This document shows positions 29,839 through 39,130 of a stretch of DNA of 42,019 nucleotides, piece after piece. Location: the IMG/VR virus record IMGVR_UViG_3300009609_000428, positions 1 through 42,019 of that record. One strand, given 5' to 3'. Every line of letters begins with the position of its first letter. Position 1 is the stretch's first letter. This DNA comes from a virus. Both the position numbers and the translations under genes were made by a program. Under the pieces are notes generated by a model, which was not told the DNA's origin, did no database searches, and was given only the letters and a program-made list of their open reading frames with translations.

Positions 29839-30324
29839 GTGTATCTGACCACTACCACGTTAGATACAAGGATGGTTGGGTTGACCTTCGATTCGGTCAC
29901 AACCGCTCTTGCTACAGAAATGATTTCGGACGCAGAGGCAGAGGTCAACAAATGGCTTTCTCGCCGCTACGATCTCTCCTCTGCATATTTCCAAACCACC
30001 ACAGGAACTCCTCCCATTGTTCGTTCTTTGGCCACACGCTTGGCCGAGGGCTACATGTGGCGGGCAAACTCACGCGGATCTAAAGAGTCCCTCACACGCG
30101 CGAAGTCTTTCATAGACGACGTGATGAACAATTTAAAAAACATCGCGGGATACAAAGTCGATCTCACCGATACGACAGGGGCCTTGATTCCAGACAAGAG
30201 CAACACAGCGTATCGCGTGCTGAGTAATACAACCGACTACGCAAACACCTTTAACGAAGACGACAGTCTGAATTGGGCCGTTGATCCCGATAAGCTCGAC
30301 GACATCTCTACGGAGCGAGAGTAA
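29839..30324 (+). CDS. Head-tail connector (Mu gp36/DUF1320-like)
   Basis: The product is 161 residues from GTG, with GGGGGGCATTTCT upstream. The N-terminal half (MISDAEAEVNKWLSRRYDL, then RSLATRLAEGYMW) follows the helical pattern of gp36/DUF1320 and related adaptors that dock under the portal. The C-terminus is acidic. Position before a gpG-like gene supports the call. The stop overlaps the next ATG. Confidence 0.75.
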   Translation: MYLTTTTLDTRMVGLTFDSVTTALATEMISDAEAEVNKWLSRRYDLSSAYFQTTTGTPPIVRSLATRLAEGYMWRANSRGSKESLTRAKSFIDDVMNNLKNIAGYKVDLTDTTGALIPDKSNTAYRVLSNTTDYANTFNEDDSLNWAVDPDKLDDISTERE

Positions 30325-30800
30325 TGGCGGATAATGTCCAGGCGATCTTTGAGGGTAAAGACGCCGAAGAATTTTTAAAAGGGATTAAAAAAAGATTTGG
30401 CTCGGCTGCACAGGGGTCTCGCGAAATGGGCGGGATCATTTCGGCGACAGTATTTCAGGACATCATTCGTCATTTTAATAACCAAGAGGGACCGGACGGA
30501 GCCTGGACCGCGTGGTCTGACGTGTATGAAGAGCACATGCAGAGGATCGGAAAGTCAGGCAATCGAATCCTTCAAGATACTGGCCGATTAAGGCAGGGCG
30601 TGAAGCCTGGCAATTATCGTGCTGTATCCGGTGGTGTTTTATTCTTTAATGAAGCCAAGACAAAGACTGGATTCCCGTACGCTGGCGCGCACGACGTGGG
30701 TGGGCCTAAGCTACCGCAGCGTAAATTCATGTGGCTGAGCAATGCGGCAATGGAAAGCATTTCACAGCAGGTTTTAAGATGGGTTAAAGATGGCGCTTGA
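30324..30800 (+). CDS. Virion morphogenesis/tail completion protein (Mu gpG-like)
   Basis: The 158-residue product shows ATVFQDIIRHFNNQEGPDG, WTAWSDVYEEHMQR, ILQDTGRLRQGV and HDVGGPKLPQRKFMWLS. These are the recurring features of phage virion morphogenesis (gpG) proteins: a residue-rich loop, the LxDTGxLRxS-type motif and a P(Q/A)R(P/K)F end. It joins head and tail. It overlaps the next gene by 11 bp. Confidence 0.85.
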   Translation: MADNVQAIFEGKDAEEFLKGIKKRFGSAAQGSREMGGIISATVFQDIIRHFNNQEGPDGAWTAWSDVYEEHMQRIGKSGNRILQDTGRLRQGVKPGNYRAVSGGVLFFNEAKTKTGFPYAGAHDVGGPKLPQRKFMWLSNAAMESISQQVLRWVKDGA

Positions 30801-31284
30801 TCTTAATAATGTCAAAGAACAGGTCCAAAGCATTCTTGAAGCAGCCAACACAACGACCGCATCTGTAGACCTGTCCTCTGGTTTAGAAACCCGAGTACAG
30901 CGCATTCTTAAGGTGAATCCAGGTCGTATTCCTGTTCAAGCATCTTGGTATCCATTCGTTACGGTCTTCATTGATCGCAAATCCATGAGTCATCAAGATA
31001 TCGCGGCAACGCAATCGAATGCCAAACGCAGAGCCGAGGTTGATCTTAAAATTATTGGAGCCGTCTGGAATTCTACCATTTCAAATGACGAAGAAGATCC
31101 TGCGGACGAAGACTGCGAACAGTTGATGGAGTCCATTGAGCAGGTTATTAGAAATGCAGCAACCCTGAATGGCACAGTCCTCTGGACCACACCAACGGAC
31201 GTGACCTATCACAATGCAAATTTAGATGAAGAAACACATGTGCGCGTGGGGATACTAAACATAAGAACGTCTATGTTCTACTGA
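30790..31284 (+). CDS. Tail terminator-like protein
   Basis: The 164-residue product has an N-terminal helix (VKEQVQSILEAAN) and a central strand region (WYPFVTVFIDRKSM, RAEVDLKIIGAVWN). The helix EDCEQLMESIEQVIRNAA then precedes the end VGILNIRTSMFY. This layout fits tail terminator/minor tail proteins that cap the tail tube at the head end. Gene order (connector, gpG, terminator, tube) supports it. Sequence evidence alone is moderate. Confidence 0.7.
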   Translation: MALDLNNVKEQVQSILEAANTTTASVDLSSGLETRVQRILKVNPGRIPVQASWYPFVTVFIDRKSMSHQDIAATQSNAKRRAEVDLKIIGAVWNSTISNDEEDPADEDCEQLMESIEQVIRNAATLNGTVLWTTPTDVTYHNANLDEETHVRVGILNIRTSMFY

Positions 31285-31291
31285 GGGGGAT

Positions 31292-32293
31292 ATGGCTGGT
31301 TTAACGACGGAACAAATTCGGAATCAATCACTAACGGCGTTGCGACAATGGGAAACTATTTGGCGAAAGCACGCAGAGAACGCCTCTAAATATCAAATGA
31401 AGAGCTTTGCAGACTTCGAGGGCACAGGTGCGGGTAGGGCGTGTCTTCTTGTGGCTAATGGATGGAGCTTTGAAAAAGAACTCGAGACGATTAAAAAACA
31501 CCAAGGCAACGTCGATATCTTCGCCTGCGACAAAACGCTGGGACACCTCTTACAGAACGGGATTAAGCCCACGTACTGCGTGGTCTGTGATGCCAACGTT
31601 GATTACGAAAAGTATATGGAGAAATGGAAAGACCAACTCCAAGACACGATCCTGATTCAGAATGTGTGCGCCAATCCTAAATGGGTTGATAACGGGAACT
31701 GGAAGGATCGCTATTTCTTCGTTGTGAAGGATGCCATTCAAAGCGAGCAGATTTTTCAGGGGCTTTCGAAGTGCCCGAACACCATCGCCGCAGGCACCAA
31801 TGTTTCTAATTCCATGGTCATCTTTATGACCCAATGTGACAACGAACACCGCAGGAATTTCTTTGGATACGATAAATATCTACTCATTGGATTCGATTAC
31901 TGTTGGACAGTAAAGGGCAGTTATTATGCTTTTGATTTCGAGGGCAAGGGCAAGCGCTATTACATGCGCCATGTCTATGGAAAGACCTTGGGTGGGGACC
32001 TTTGTTACACCTCAAACAACCTCGCATTTAGCGTCCAATGGCTTCAGAAATATATCGAGGCATTTAAATTACCGGTGCTGAATTGCTCTAAATATTCAGT
32101 GCTCGCCGTGCCTGGCCAAAAGAAGGTCGCTAAGCTCGAAGAGCAGATGCAATACAAGGGATCTGTCGATCCTGTGAAGTTGGGTTATGCCGCTAAAAAA
32201 AGACGTGAGTTATTGGATTTGAAGCGTAAAATCGAAGAAGAATTAAATGAGATGCGAACTAGGCAATTCTTTGACTACCTCGCATCCGTGTAA
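31292..32293 (+). CDS. DUF115/Maf-like protein (possible glycosyltransferase)
   Basis: The 333-residue product resembles DUF115/MptE-like proteins. CLLVANGWSFEKELETIKK (about residues 50-68) corresponds to the GPSL region. FACDKTLGHLLQNGIKP and VVCDANVDYEKY follow, then AAGTNVSNSMVIFM and YLLIGFDYCW for the conserved GGSV and GxDxxW segments. The family includes Maf proteins, which attach nonulosonic acids to flagellin, and pterin pyrophosphokinases. Here the gene sits between the tail terminator and tail tube genes, so a tail protein may be the acceptor. That last step is inference. TGAGGGGGAT precedes the ATG. Confidence 0.7.
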   Translation: MAGLTTEQIRNQSLTALRQWETIWRKHAENASKYQMKSFADFEGTGAGRACLLVANGWSFEKELETIKKHQGNVDIFACDKTLGHLLQNGIKPTYCVVCDANVDYEKYMEKWKDQLQDTILIQNVCANPKWVDNGNWKDRYFFVVKDAIQSEQIFQGLSKCPNTIAAGTNVSNSMVIFMTQCDNEHRRNFFGYDKYLLIGFDYCWTVKGSYYAFDFEGKGKRYYMRHVYGKTLGGDLCYTSNNLAFSVQWLQKYIEAFKLPVLNCSKYSVLAVPGQKKVAKLEEQMQYKGSVDPVKLGYAAKKRRELLDLKRKIEEELNEMRTRQFFDYLASV

Positions 32294-32306
32294 GGGGGGA
32301 TAAACT

Positions 32307-33368
32307 ATGGCCGTTGGACAAGGTGGGTTAATCTCGGGTTTATCCTATTTCGCGTTAGGTCGCGAAACAGCCTTCGCAACATACAACACATGCACGTCGG
32401 GACTGGATTTCCTCTCGTGCTCACTTAAGACGCTCAAAGAAAATAAGATCCTTGAGCAGGTCCAAAGGGCTCGCACTTATTCAAACCGAATCGCGCTGGG
32501 AAAAGTCGTTGAGGGCGAAGTCGAGTACTACTACCAACCCCGACTTGATGCCTGCAATTTTATCCTGCAAAACTTCTTCGGCGGAACTGTAACCAGCGCA
32601 ACAGCTACCGGCGAAACCACCGGCGCTGGAGCAGCCTCTGCCATCACGCACACATTTAACATCGGCAACATGGATCAAAGCTATCCTTCGCTTTGCATCA
32701 ACGTGCGCAAGGGCCCGTCTACTGGTGGATATGTATTTCAATACAGCGGTGTTCGAGTCGATGAACTCATGTTCACCGCAGAACTTAACGAACCATTAAT
32801 GGTTAAGGCAGCACTCGTTTGTGTTGACTCAACCCAGGTTTCAAATGATGTTGAGTCGGCTTCGGTTGTTCCTACGACTTCGGTTCTGTCTTTTGAGGCT
32901 GGCCGATTGTCTGTTGAGGGAACATTTGCATCATTAACCTCGACCTCGTTCTGGCATGTCGTCAGTGCTGAATTCGGTTGGGCAAACGGGCTTAAAAAAG
33001 ATGACGACTCTCGCCGCATTGGTTCTGATCTTCTCGTTGTACTGCCTCCAGGAATGGCGCAGTTCACGCTGAATTGTAAGATCCGATTCGATACAACCAC
33101 GGCTTATTCTGCAATGATGAATGCGACCCAGCTCGCATGTCAGCTCGAATTCTTAGGCCCCACCCTGCCAGGTGGGTCTGCAATCCGCCAGGGTGTTAAG
33201 TTTAACTTCCCGAAAGTCTTCATCTCGGATGCTGGCGATCCTGAAATCGGCGGCCCAGATGAGCTCCTGATGAGCGAAGTTGTGTTCAATGTGCTGAGAG
33301 ACGAATCCAGCACCGGTGGCTACGCTGTGCAGGCTCTGGTTACGAACCAAAAAGCGAACTACGCGTAA
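32307..33368 (+). CDS. Major tail tube protein
   Basis: The 353-residue product starts MAVGQGGLISGLSYFALGRE, typical for siphophage tube proteins. Long beta-rich segments and an ELNEPLMVKAALV motif of the tube fold follow. A Thr/Gly/Ala-rich loop (GGTVTSATATGETTGAGAAS, about 93-112) lies in the N-terminal half and could be exposed and rich in O-glycosylation-type residues. TAAGGGGGGATAAACT precedes the ATG. It directly precedes the frameshifted chaperone genes, as expected. Confidence 0.8.
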   Translation: MAVGQGGLISGLSYFALGRETAFATYNTCTSGLDFLSCSLKTLKENKILEQVQRARTYSNRIALGKVVEGEVEYYYQPRLDACNFILQNFFGGTVTSATATGETTGAGAASAITHTFNIGNMDQSYPSLCINVRKGPSTGGYVFQYSGVRVDELMFTAELNEPLMVKAALVCVDSTQVSNDVESASVVPTTSVLSFEAGRLSVEGTFASLTSTSFWHVVSAEFGWANGLKKDDDSRRIGSDLLVVLPPGMAQFTLNCKIRFDTTTAYSAMMNATQLACQLEFLGPTLPGGSAIRQGVKFNFPKVFISDAGDPEIGGPDELLMSEVVFNVLRDESSTGGYAVQALVTNQKANYA

Positions 33369-33814
33369 TGGGTTTATTGAATTGGCTTTATTCGGGTCGT
33401 GCCTTTACCAAAGCGCTTAATCCTGAAAAGGTAGTAAAGATTAACGGCATTTACTTTACCATCCGAAAGCTAAATCCATTGCACTATCTCGCGGGTGCGC
33501 AGGTCTTGAAGAAGGTCCATGATATTTATCAGCGTCCAGACAAACAAGAGACGCCGATTGATCAGGCCATGATTTCAAAGATTGAATCCCATTATAAAGA
33601 AGTTTTTATGATGGGCATCGCCTCTGTGCGTCTGCATGGCGTAGAATTACAGCTCAGCCGCAAGCCAATCACCGAAGAAGAAAAGGGCTCAAAGCTTCCG
33701 GTTGAACACCTGATGACCGACTGGTTTTTAGCCGAAGAGCTCTATGCGGCCATTCTAGAGTTCACCTACGGTAAAAAAAAAATCAAACAATCCCTCTTGC
33801 GAAAGACCGCCTAG
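33368..33814 (+). CDS. Tail assembly chaperone G
   Basis: The 148-residue zero-frame product (NPEKVVKINGIYFTIRKL, then LHGVELQLSRKPITEEEKG) lies between tube and tape measure genes. It ends 11 codons after a run of ten A. The ATG overlaps the tube stop. In lambda-like phages G coats the tape measure during tail assembly and is made in large excess over the frameshifted GT form. Confidence 0.8.
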   Translation: MGLLNWLYSGRAFTKALNPEKVVKINGIYFTIRKLNPLHYLAGAQVLKKVHDIYQRPDKQETPIDQAMISKIESHYKEVFMMGIASVRLHGVELQLSRKPITEEEKGSKLPVEHLMTDWFLAEELYAAILEFTYGKKKIKQSLLRKTA

Positions 33815-33987
33815 TAGAACTCGATTTTCTTGCGCGGCGTTACGCCTCTCTCCCATCTGATTTTCTTTGTCAGACCGCAGAGGAATTTACCTTTAATCTT
33901 TTAGTTGCAAGCCTTGGGGCCGAATTTGAATCTAAACAAAACGCCAAACTTGCTGCAAAATTAAGGAAAGGGAGAAGGTCGAAATAA
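33368..33987 (+). CDS. Tail assembly chaperone GT (-1 frameshift product)
   Basis: A -1 shift in the A run (33773-33782) joins 138 residues of G to 68 residues in the other frame (NQTIPLAKDRLVELDFL onward, ending KLRKGRRSK). This gives about 206 residues. The extension has no start of its own, is open to the tape measure start, and ends in TAATG overlap. This matches the G-GT arrangement of long-tailed phages. Confidence 0.85.
33773..33782 (+). promoter_or_regulatory. Slippery A10 site for programmed -1 frameshift
   Basis: Ten consecutive A give A_AAA_AAA in the zero frame (33775-33781). After slipping, the next codon is AAT at 33781. No strong downstream pseudoknot was obvious by eye. Confidence 0.8.
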
Positions 33988-35801
33988 TGGCTGATAAAGA
34001 AGCCTCCCTATTACTGCGGATCAAGCAAGTAGGCGGCGAGACCATCGATAAAATCGGCTCGAGCTTTGCTAAGCTTGGGCAAATTGCAGCCGGTGTGTTT
34101 GCCGGGCTTTCCGCGGTTGTCGCTAAGTCCATTGCCGAATATTCACAGCAAGAAAAAGCCGTTAATTCTTTAAATCAAACCCTGGTTCAACAGGGCATTT
34201 ATACAGCCGATCTTTCTAAAGAATATGAGAACCTAGCGAACGCTCTTTCTAAGAAATCCACATTTGATGATGCTGAAATCATTGCGTCACAGTCTGTCCT
34301 TCAGGGCTATTTGGGCCAAACCAAAGTGACCAAAGAGCTGATTACGGCGACGATGGATCTTGCCGCCGCAAAGGGGATTGATCTTAAATCGGCCTCTGAT
34401 CTGGTGGGTAAATCCATTGGAACGACAACCAATGCGCTAGGCAGACAGGGCATTCAGGTTGATGCCAATGCGAGCAAGACCGAAAAGATGTCACAAGTGA
34501 TCGATGGGCTTAATTCCCGCATGGGCGGGCAAGCGCTTGCTGCCACGCAAGGCATGTCTGGCGCTCTCATCATGTTTGAGAAATCAACGAACGATGTTTT
34601 TAAGGCTCTCGGCGAACGCTTACAGCCGGTTGTAATCGGCGTTACAGAATCCTTCACGAAGATGGCCGAGCAGCTTCAAAACAATGAGGGCTTTCTTGCT
34701 GGAATGACCCAGGCCACTAAGCTTGCCGCTCAATTTGGGGTTGGCCTTTATGGCGTTTTTAAAATCGTTGCGGCTACGCTTTCTGGGACGCTAGCCACTG
34801 CATTGGGCGCTGTTTCACAGCTCATGGAGGGAAACTTTAAACAAGCATACGAAACAGTAACGTCTGGCGCTTCTGGAATGAAAGACGACATTACAAATTC
34901 ATGGGCTGAAATAGGCAAAAACATTGATTCATTAGATGAGATGTTTCTAGCAAAACGCCAAGAAACCAACGTTAAATTATTAGAGCAACAGGCCGCACAC
35001 AATGCTGAGATGATTACTCAGAAGCAAGAACAACAAGCTCTAGACGACGAAGCCTTCAACACAAAGAGTGCAGACGAAATTCTTAAACTTCAAACACAAG
35101 AGGCAATTAAGGCAGACGCAAAGAAATCAGCACAGCTCATTGCCTATAATAACGAGATCGCAAATGCGCAGACACAGACAGCCAGATTAGACGCAGAGAA
35201 CAAGAAGCGTCTTTTCATGGAAGAGGAGATGGATAAGAAGCGTCGTGCCAACATGACGACCATGCAGCAGCTCGAATCCTTTATGAACTCTGAGAAGTTC
35301 AGGGCCGCAGAGCAGACTATGGGTCAGCTCTCTCGCATGCAGGATTCTAAGAATAAAGAGCTTGTGGCCATAGGGAAAGCCGCAGCCATTGCGCAGATCG
35401 GAATCGATACCGCAAAGGGCGTGATCGGGATCTGGGGTTGGGCTGGCGGCATTCCATTTGTGGGACCGGCAATCGCAGCAGGACTCAGTGGAGCGCTCAT
35501 CGCATACGCTGGCGAGCAGATCTCTCGCGTGAACTCTCAGCACATGGCCGAGGGCGGCATTGTTAAAGCACAGTCGGGCGGTATGCTTGCGACCATTGGT
35601 GAGGGCGGAAAAGATGAGGCCGTTATCCCACTTGAAGACGGGCGCATTCCTGGGACTGGCGAGGGGATTACTATTATAGTGAACGGCGGATTACTGGGAG
35701 ACCAGGCATCCGCGCGTGAGCTCGCTCGCGCGCTAGACAGAGAACTTTTAAGGCTAAGACAAGCGAACGAATCACAAGCCTTTGATACGGGGGTCGTGTA
35801 A
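33987..35801 (+). CDS. Tail tape measure protein
   Basis: The 604-residue product has a helical N-terminus, a hydrophobic LGQIAAGVFAGLSAVVA near residue 30, and long helical central regions. A coiled-coil, Glu/Gln/Lys-rich part covers about 320-430. A hydrophobic segment near 470-505 (GIPFVGPAIAAGLSGALIA) precedes the end AMAEGG-like HMAEGGIVKAQSGG and EAVIPLEDG, a frequent tape measure finish. At about 1.5 angstrom per residue the tail would be near 90 nm. It follows the chaperone pair, as usual. Confidence 0.9.
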   Translation: MADKEASLLLRIKQVGGETIDKIGSSFAKLGQIAAGVFAGLSAVVAKSIAEYSQQEKAVNSLNQTLVQQGIYTADLSKEYENLANALSKKSTFDDAEIIASQSVLQGYLGQTKVTKELITATMDLAAAKGIDLKSASDLVGKSIGTTTNALGRQGIQVDANASKTEKMSQVIDGLNSRMGGQALAATQGMSGALIMFEKSTNDVFKALGERLQPVVIGVTESFTKMAEQLQNNEGFLAGMTQATKLAAQFGVGLYGVFKIVAATLSGTLATALGAVSQLMEGNFKQAYETVTSGASGMKDDITNSWAEIGKNIDSLDEMFLAKRQETNVKLLEQQAAHNAEMITQKQEQQALDDEAFNTKSADEILKLQTQEAIKADAKKSAQLIAYNNEIANAQTQTARLDAENKKRLFMEEEMDKKRRANMTTMQQLESFMNSEKFRAAEQTMGQLSRMQDSKNKELVAIGKAAAIAQIGIDTAKGVIGIWGWAGGIPFVGPAIAAGLSGALIAYAGEQISRVNSQHMAEGGIVKAQSGGMLATIGEGGKDEAVIPLEDGRIPGTGEGITIIVNGGLLGDQASARELARALDRELLRLRQANESQAFDTGVV

Positions 35802-36577
35802 TGGACATCCTCAAAGCAAACTATATCGATACCACGACCTCAATCGTTGTTGGGTCCGCAACAGACACCGCTCTGTATCTTTTCGATCGAGATCCCAGCT
35901 TTCAATATGTCACCGCTGGTTTTAATAATGATCTCACCACCGCATCAATCCGAATTAACTTCAGCGAAACAATGACGGTAAGCCGCATTGCACTCGTAGA
36001 ACACAATCTAAAAGCATTCACTCTATTTTATAATGGGACCACAGCCAGCACATTCGCGCTTTCTACCTCTTCCTCAACGATCTCAAGCGCATTCACAACC
36101 AACAGCGAAACCGCCCAGTACTTAGAAGTAACCCCAGTTTTTTGTACAAGCGTCACGCTTGATATGAAGTCAACACAGACAGCAGACCAAGAGAAGGCTG
36201 TTGGTTACATGGTCATCTCTGACATTCATATTGCGTTCAGCCGCCCGCCATCCGCCAAGGGCTACAAGATTAAGCTCGATCCATTTGATGTTCAGCACAA
36301 GCTTTCAGATGGTGGGGTGCGCATTCAAAACATTGCAGATAATTACATGGTCACGCTTGATTATGATTTCTTAAGCGAATCCACGCGCAATACTCTTTAC
36401 GACATATTTAAGTTGCACCGTGAACTGGTCTTCTGTCCTTTCGGAACGACAACCAGCTGGGACAAGGTAATCTTTCCGTGCGTTTGGTCAGGAAACTTTG
36501 AGTTCTTTGAGTTCTCAGACAATGCGGCTGGGGCCGGATTCAGCGGTAAAATCACTCTCTCGGAGACACCCAGATAA
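35801..36577 (+). CDS. Distal tail protein-like
   Basis: The 258-residue product has an N-terminal discoidin-like beta sandwich (ASIRINFSETMTVSRIAL, then FTLFYNGTTAS). A C-terminal part with YKIKLDPFDVQHKL and TLDYDFLSESTRNTLYDIF follows, and it ends with SGKITLSE. This layout fits tail-tip ring proteins directly after the tape measure. The sandwich may bind sugars. The ATG overlaps the tape measure stop by 1 bp. Confidence 0.65.
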   Translation: MDILKANYIDTTTSIVVGSATDTALYLFDRDPSFQYVTAGFNNDLTTASIRINFSETMTVSRIALVEHNLKAFTLFYNGTTASTFALSTSSSTISSAFTTNSETAQYLEVTPVFCTSVTLDMKSTQTADQEKAVGYMVISDIHIAFSRPPSAKGYKIKLDPFDVQHKLSDGGVRIQNIADNYMVTLDYDFLSESTRNTLYDIFKLHRELVFCPFGTTTSWDKVIFPCVWSGNFEFFEFSDNAAGAGFSGKITLSETPR

Positions 36578-37923
36578 TGCCATCGATACTGTCCAAGATT
36601 AAAGACCCGCACTCAAGAATATTTAGGCGCGCTCACATGAAGCGAAAGAGTGCAACCACCGGGCTCTTTGAATCGACATGGCAGCAATTCACAAATGACA
36701 TCGAATCGTGGGGTCGTGTCAGGCGCGAGATCGATTCTCAGCGATACTCAAAAATTAAGTTCAGCGACATCATGATGAAGCTCGACAATACCTCGGGTAG
36801 GTATAACCCAAGCGATGATGAGGCGAGCCTATGGTTTGGATATGGATCTCAGCAGCGCTCGCTCATTAAGATCGAAGCCGGGTTTGTGCATCAAACGCTT
36901 GGATCAAACAGAATCTGGACCAACATAGAATATCCATCTACGCCTAGCGTGTTCTACGGGATTATTTCTGGAGACATTTATCTCTCTGGAGAGAGCAAAA
37001 TAACCATTCCCATTAAACCATTGCTACAGGTGTTCCGGGATTATCCGGCCAGGAACCTCACTGGGTTCACCTCTGGCGGTATGACCGCAAGTCAATTCAT
37101 GACCATGATTCGGGATCAAACGGACGGGTCTGCAAACTTCATTTTTAGACCCTTCTTTGGAGACACATCAACAAACTGGAATATCGCTTCAACTTCTAAT
37201 GTTTATTCAAACCTAGACACCTCTACCGCAAAGGATGTGTATGACAAGACGGTTTGGGATATTATGGAGAAGCTTTCTGAGGCCGAGGATCTGGTCATCT
37301 ACGTTAAAAACGATGGCACATTTAATTTTACTTCTCGAAGTACTAACACTACTGGCTCTCAGTATTCTTTTATTGGGACTGGGTATGTGGATAATCAGTA
37401 TGGCCACACGATAAAAAAGATCTCTCGGTTTGGTAAAAAGACCAGCGACTATTATTCTCGTGTTGAGGTGAAATGGATTGATTCAAACACCTTCACCGCA
37501 ATTCGCGTTAAAGAAACCGCATTTACTGTTACGGGCAGCAACGACCCATGGAATCTTGGTCACCGGACCTTTAAGTTTGAGAACTTTTGGATTCCAACGA
37601 TCACTGTCGCAGATACGATTCTGAATAATATCTTCACCAACGTGACCAGCCTCAAGGATCAGATCGACTTCTCTGCGACCTTTGTTCCACACCTAGAGCT
37701 CTTAGATCGGGTTTCCATAAGCTATGACGCAGCTGCTGCTGATCTTGGGTCTCGGTGGGACCGCGCCAATTGGGCTGCGGACGACACTTCCACTGTGGAT
37801 GATTTGATCTGGGATAAGTCCGGCGGTGACGCAATCAACCTCAATGCGGACGAATTTAAAATCCTTTCGATTGAACTGGATTTAGATAAACTAGAAACGA
37901 AGATATCAGGGATTAGGACGTAG
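36577..37923 (+). CDS. Tail tip/baseplate hub-like protein
   Basis: The 448-residue product is beta-rich with many aromatic residues. The SKIKFSDIMMKLDNTSGRYN and VFYGIISGDIYLSGE segments are in the style of hub and tail-tip proteins. The C-terminal part has LNADEFKILSIELDLDKLE, a phrase often ending hub proteins. No enzymatic domain is visible. It is translated in tight series with the distal tail gene. The precise tail-tip role is uncertain. Confidence 0.6.
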   Translation: MPSILSKIKDPHSRIFRRAHMKRKSATTGLFESTWQQFTNDIESWGRVRREIDSQRYSKIKFSDIMMKLDNTSGRYNPSDDEASLWFGYGSQQRSLIKIEAGFVHQTLGSNRIWTNIEYPSTPSVFYGIISGDIYLSGESKITIPIKPLLQVFRDYPARNLTGFTSGGMTASQFMTMIRDQTDGSANFIFRPFFGDTSTNWNIASTSNVYSNLDTSTAKDVYDKTVWDIMEKLSEAEDLVIYVKNDGTFNFTSRSTNTTGSQYSFIGTGYVDNQYGHTIKKISRFGKKTSDYYSRVEVKWIDSNTFTAIRVKETAFTVTGSNDPWNLGHRTFKFENFWIPTITVADTILNNIFTNVTSLKDQIDFSATFVPHLELLDRVSISYDAAAADLGSRWDRANWAADDTSTVDDLIWDKSGGDAINLNADEFKILSIELDLDKLETKISGIRT

Positions 37924-37932
37924 GGGGATCAG

Positions 37933-38652
37933 ATGCCAGCAACAACTACAGTCACAAGCTTTTTCACCTTTGTTGCGGGGACTAAGGCAAGAGCAAGCCA
38001 AGTCAACACGAACTTCGAGAATTATCGTGGGCACATTCTTCCAATCAACACAGATACGGCAACAGCATCACATCAAACGCACGACTTAGGGTCTTCAGAT
38101 CATTCTTGGAATCGTGTCTATTTAAAAACAGCTCCGTTCGTGAATGGGGCACAGCTGGGAAAGCTTCCGATTCAAATTCTTATGGATGGGAGCACTCCGA
38201 CGGAACTCATTGAAGACGCCAGTTGGTTAACGCGCACATCTTTTATCTATGACGAGACTACTGGGGTGGTATTTCAATTCGTTGTTCCAGATGAATATGC
38301 CACAGGAAACAGAATCAGCATTAGCTTGCGTGGCTACTGTGATACGGGCGGAACCCATTTCACAATGGAGTCTGGCTCTGCTCTTTACAAAGATAACGTC
38401 ACCAATGCCACGCTGACCGCTCCATCCAACGTGCTGACATCAACCTCAAACATTCTTCCGCCCACAACGACTGGGCTGATGTTTACGAATACAAGCTTAA
38501 GAATAACGGATTCATCCGGACGCATTAACAGCATCACAGTCACCGCAGGCGATGTCATTGCGTGTTATTTAAAGCGCACCGGAACCGCAACGGCTGACAC
38601 AAACACGGGCTATTTTCACTTGACGAATGTCTTTATCGACATGAATAACTAA
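37933..38652 (+). CDS. Tail fibre/receptor-region protein
   Basis: The 239-residue product has an N-terminal FTFVAGTKARASQVNTNFEN motif followed by LPINTDTATA and THDLGSSDHSWNRVYLK, a recognised attachment region of phage fibres. The rest is a beta-rich C-terminal head (residues about 75-239). It probably forms a short fibre at the tail tip. GGGGGATCAG precedes the ATG. Confidence 0.7.
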   Translation: MPATTTVTSFFTFVAGTKARASQVNTNFENYRGHILPINTDTATASHQTHDLGSSDHSWNRVYLKTAPFVNGAQLGKLPIQILMDGSTPTELIEDASWLTRTSFIYDETTGVVFQFVVPDEYATGNRISISLRGYCDTGGTHFTMESGSALYKDNVTNATLTAPSNVLTSTSNILPPTTTGLMFTNTSLRITDSSGRINSITVTAGDVIACYLKRTGTATADTNTGYFHLTNVFIDMNN

Positions 38653-38665
38653 AGAGGGGGCTCTT

Positions 38666-39130
38666 ATGTCTGTTCTCGTTCCATCTGCAAGAAACACATT
38701 AGAGGTTGGGGGCCGCGTCTTCACTGATCTCGTAAACATAAAAGTGTTGTGGGCCAGGGTAACGTCTACAAATTATACCACCATGCGAAGATCTTCTGGC
38801 AGCGCTGGCTACCAGGTTACTGCGGGAAAGACGCTTAGAGTTTCGGGTGTTGATCTGTGGCAAAACGTATCCACAACCACCGCTGCAGAGGCTGCAATCA
38901 TCGGCTACGCGGATAATGATTTGGGTGTAAATGGTGCATCAACACCAACCAATCCAATCTATCCCGGTAACGATGGCGGAGAATTGGGTAAGATCGGCTT
39001 AGCGCGAACGCCAGTTGGGCGATATGGGGTTCCACTGGAGTGGGACATTCCAGCCGCTAAATATCCATTTCTAAGAGGCACTAACGCCTTCATTGATTGC
39101 AGTGGTCGATTCTTTGGCTATGAAATCTAA
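38666..39130 (+). CDS. Small virion-associated protein
   Basis: The 154-residue product is beta-rich with Thr, Ser and Gly (ARVTSTNYTTMRRSSGSAGY, then AGKTLRVSGVDLWQNVS) and ends with IDCSGRFFGYEI. Such proteins often sit at fibre tips or act as fibre chaperones. It follows the fibre gene, and GGGGGCTCTT precedes the ATG. Its last 11 bp overlap the radical SAM gene. Confidence 0.55.
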   Translation: MSVLVPSARNTLEVGGRVFTDLVNIKVLWARVTSTNYTTMRRSSGSAGYQVTAGKTLRVSGVDLWQNVSTTTAAEAAIIGYADNDLGVNGASTPTNPIYPGNDGGELGKIGLARTPVGRYGVPLEWDIPAAKYPFLRGTNAFIDCSGRFFGYEI

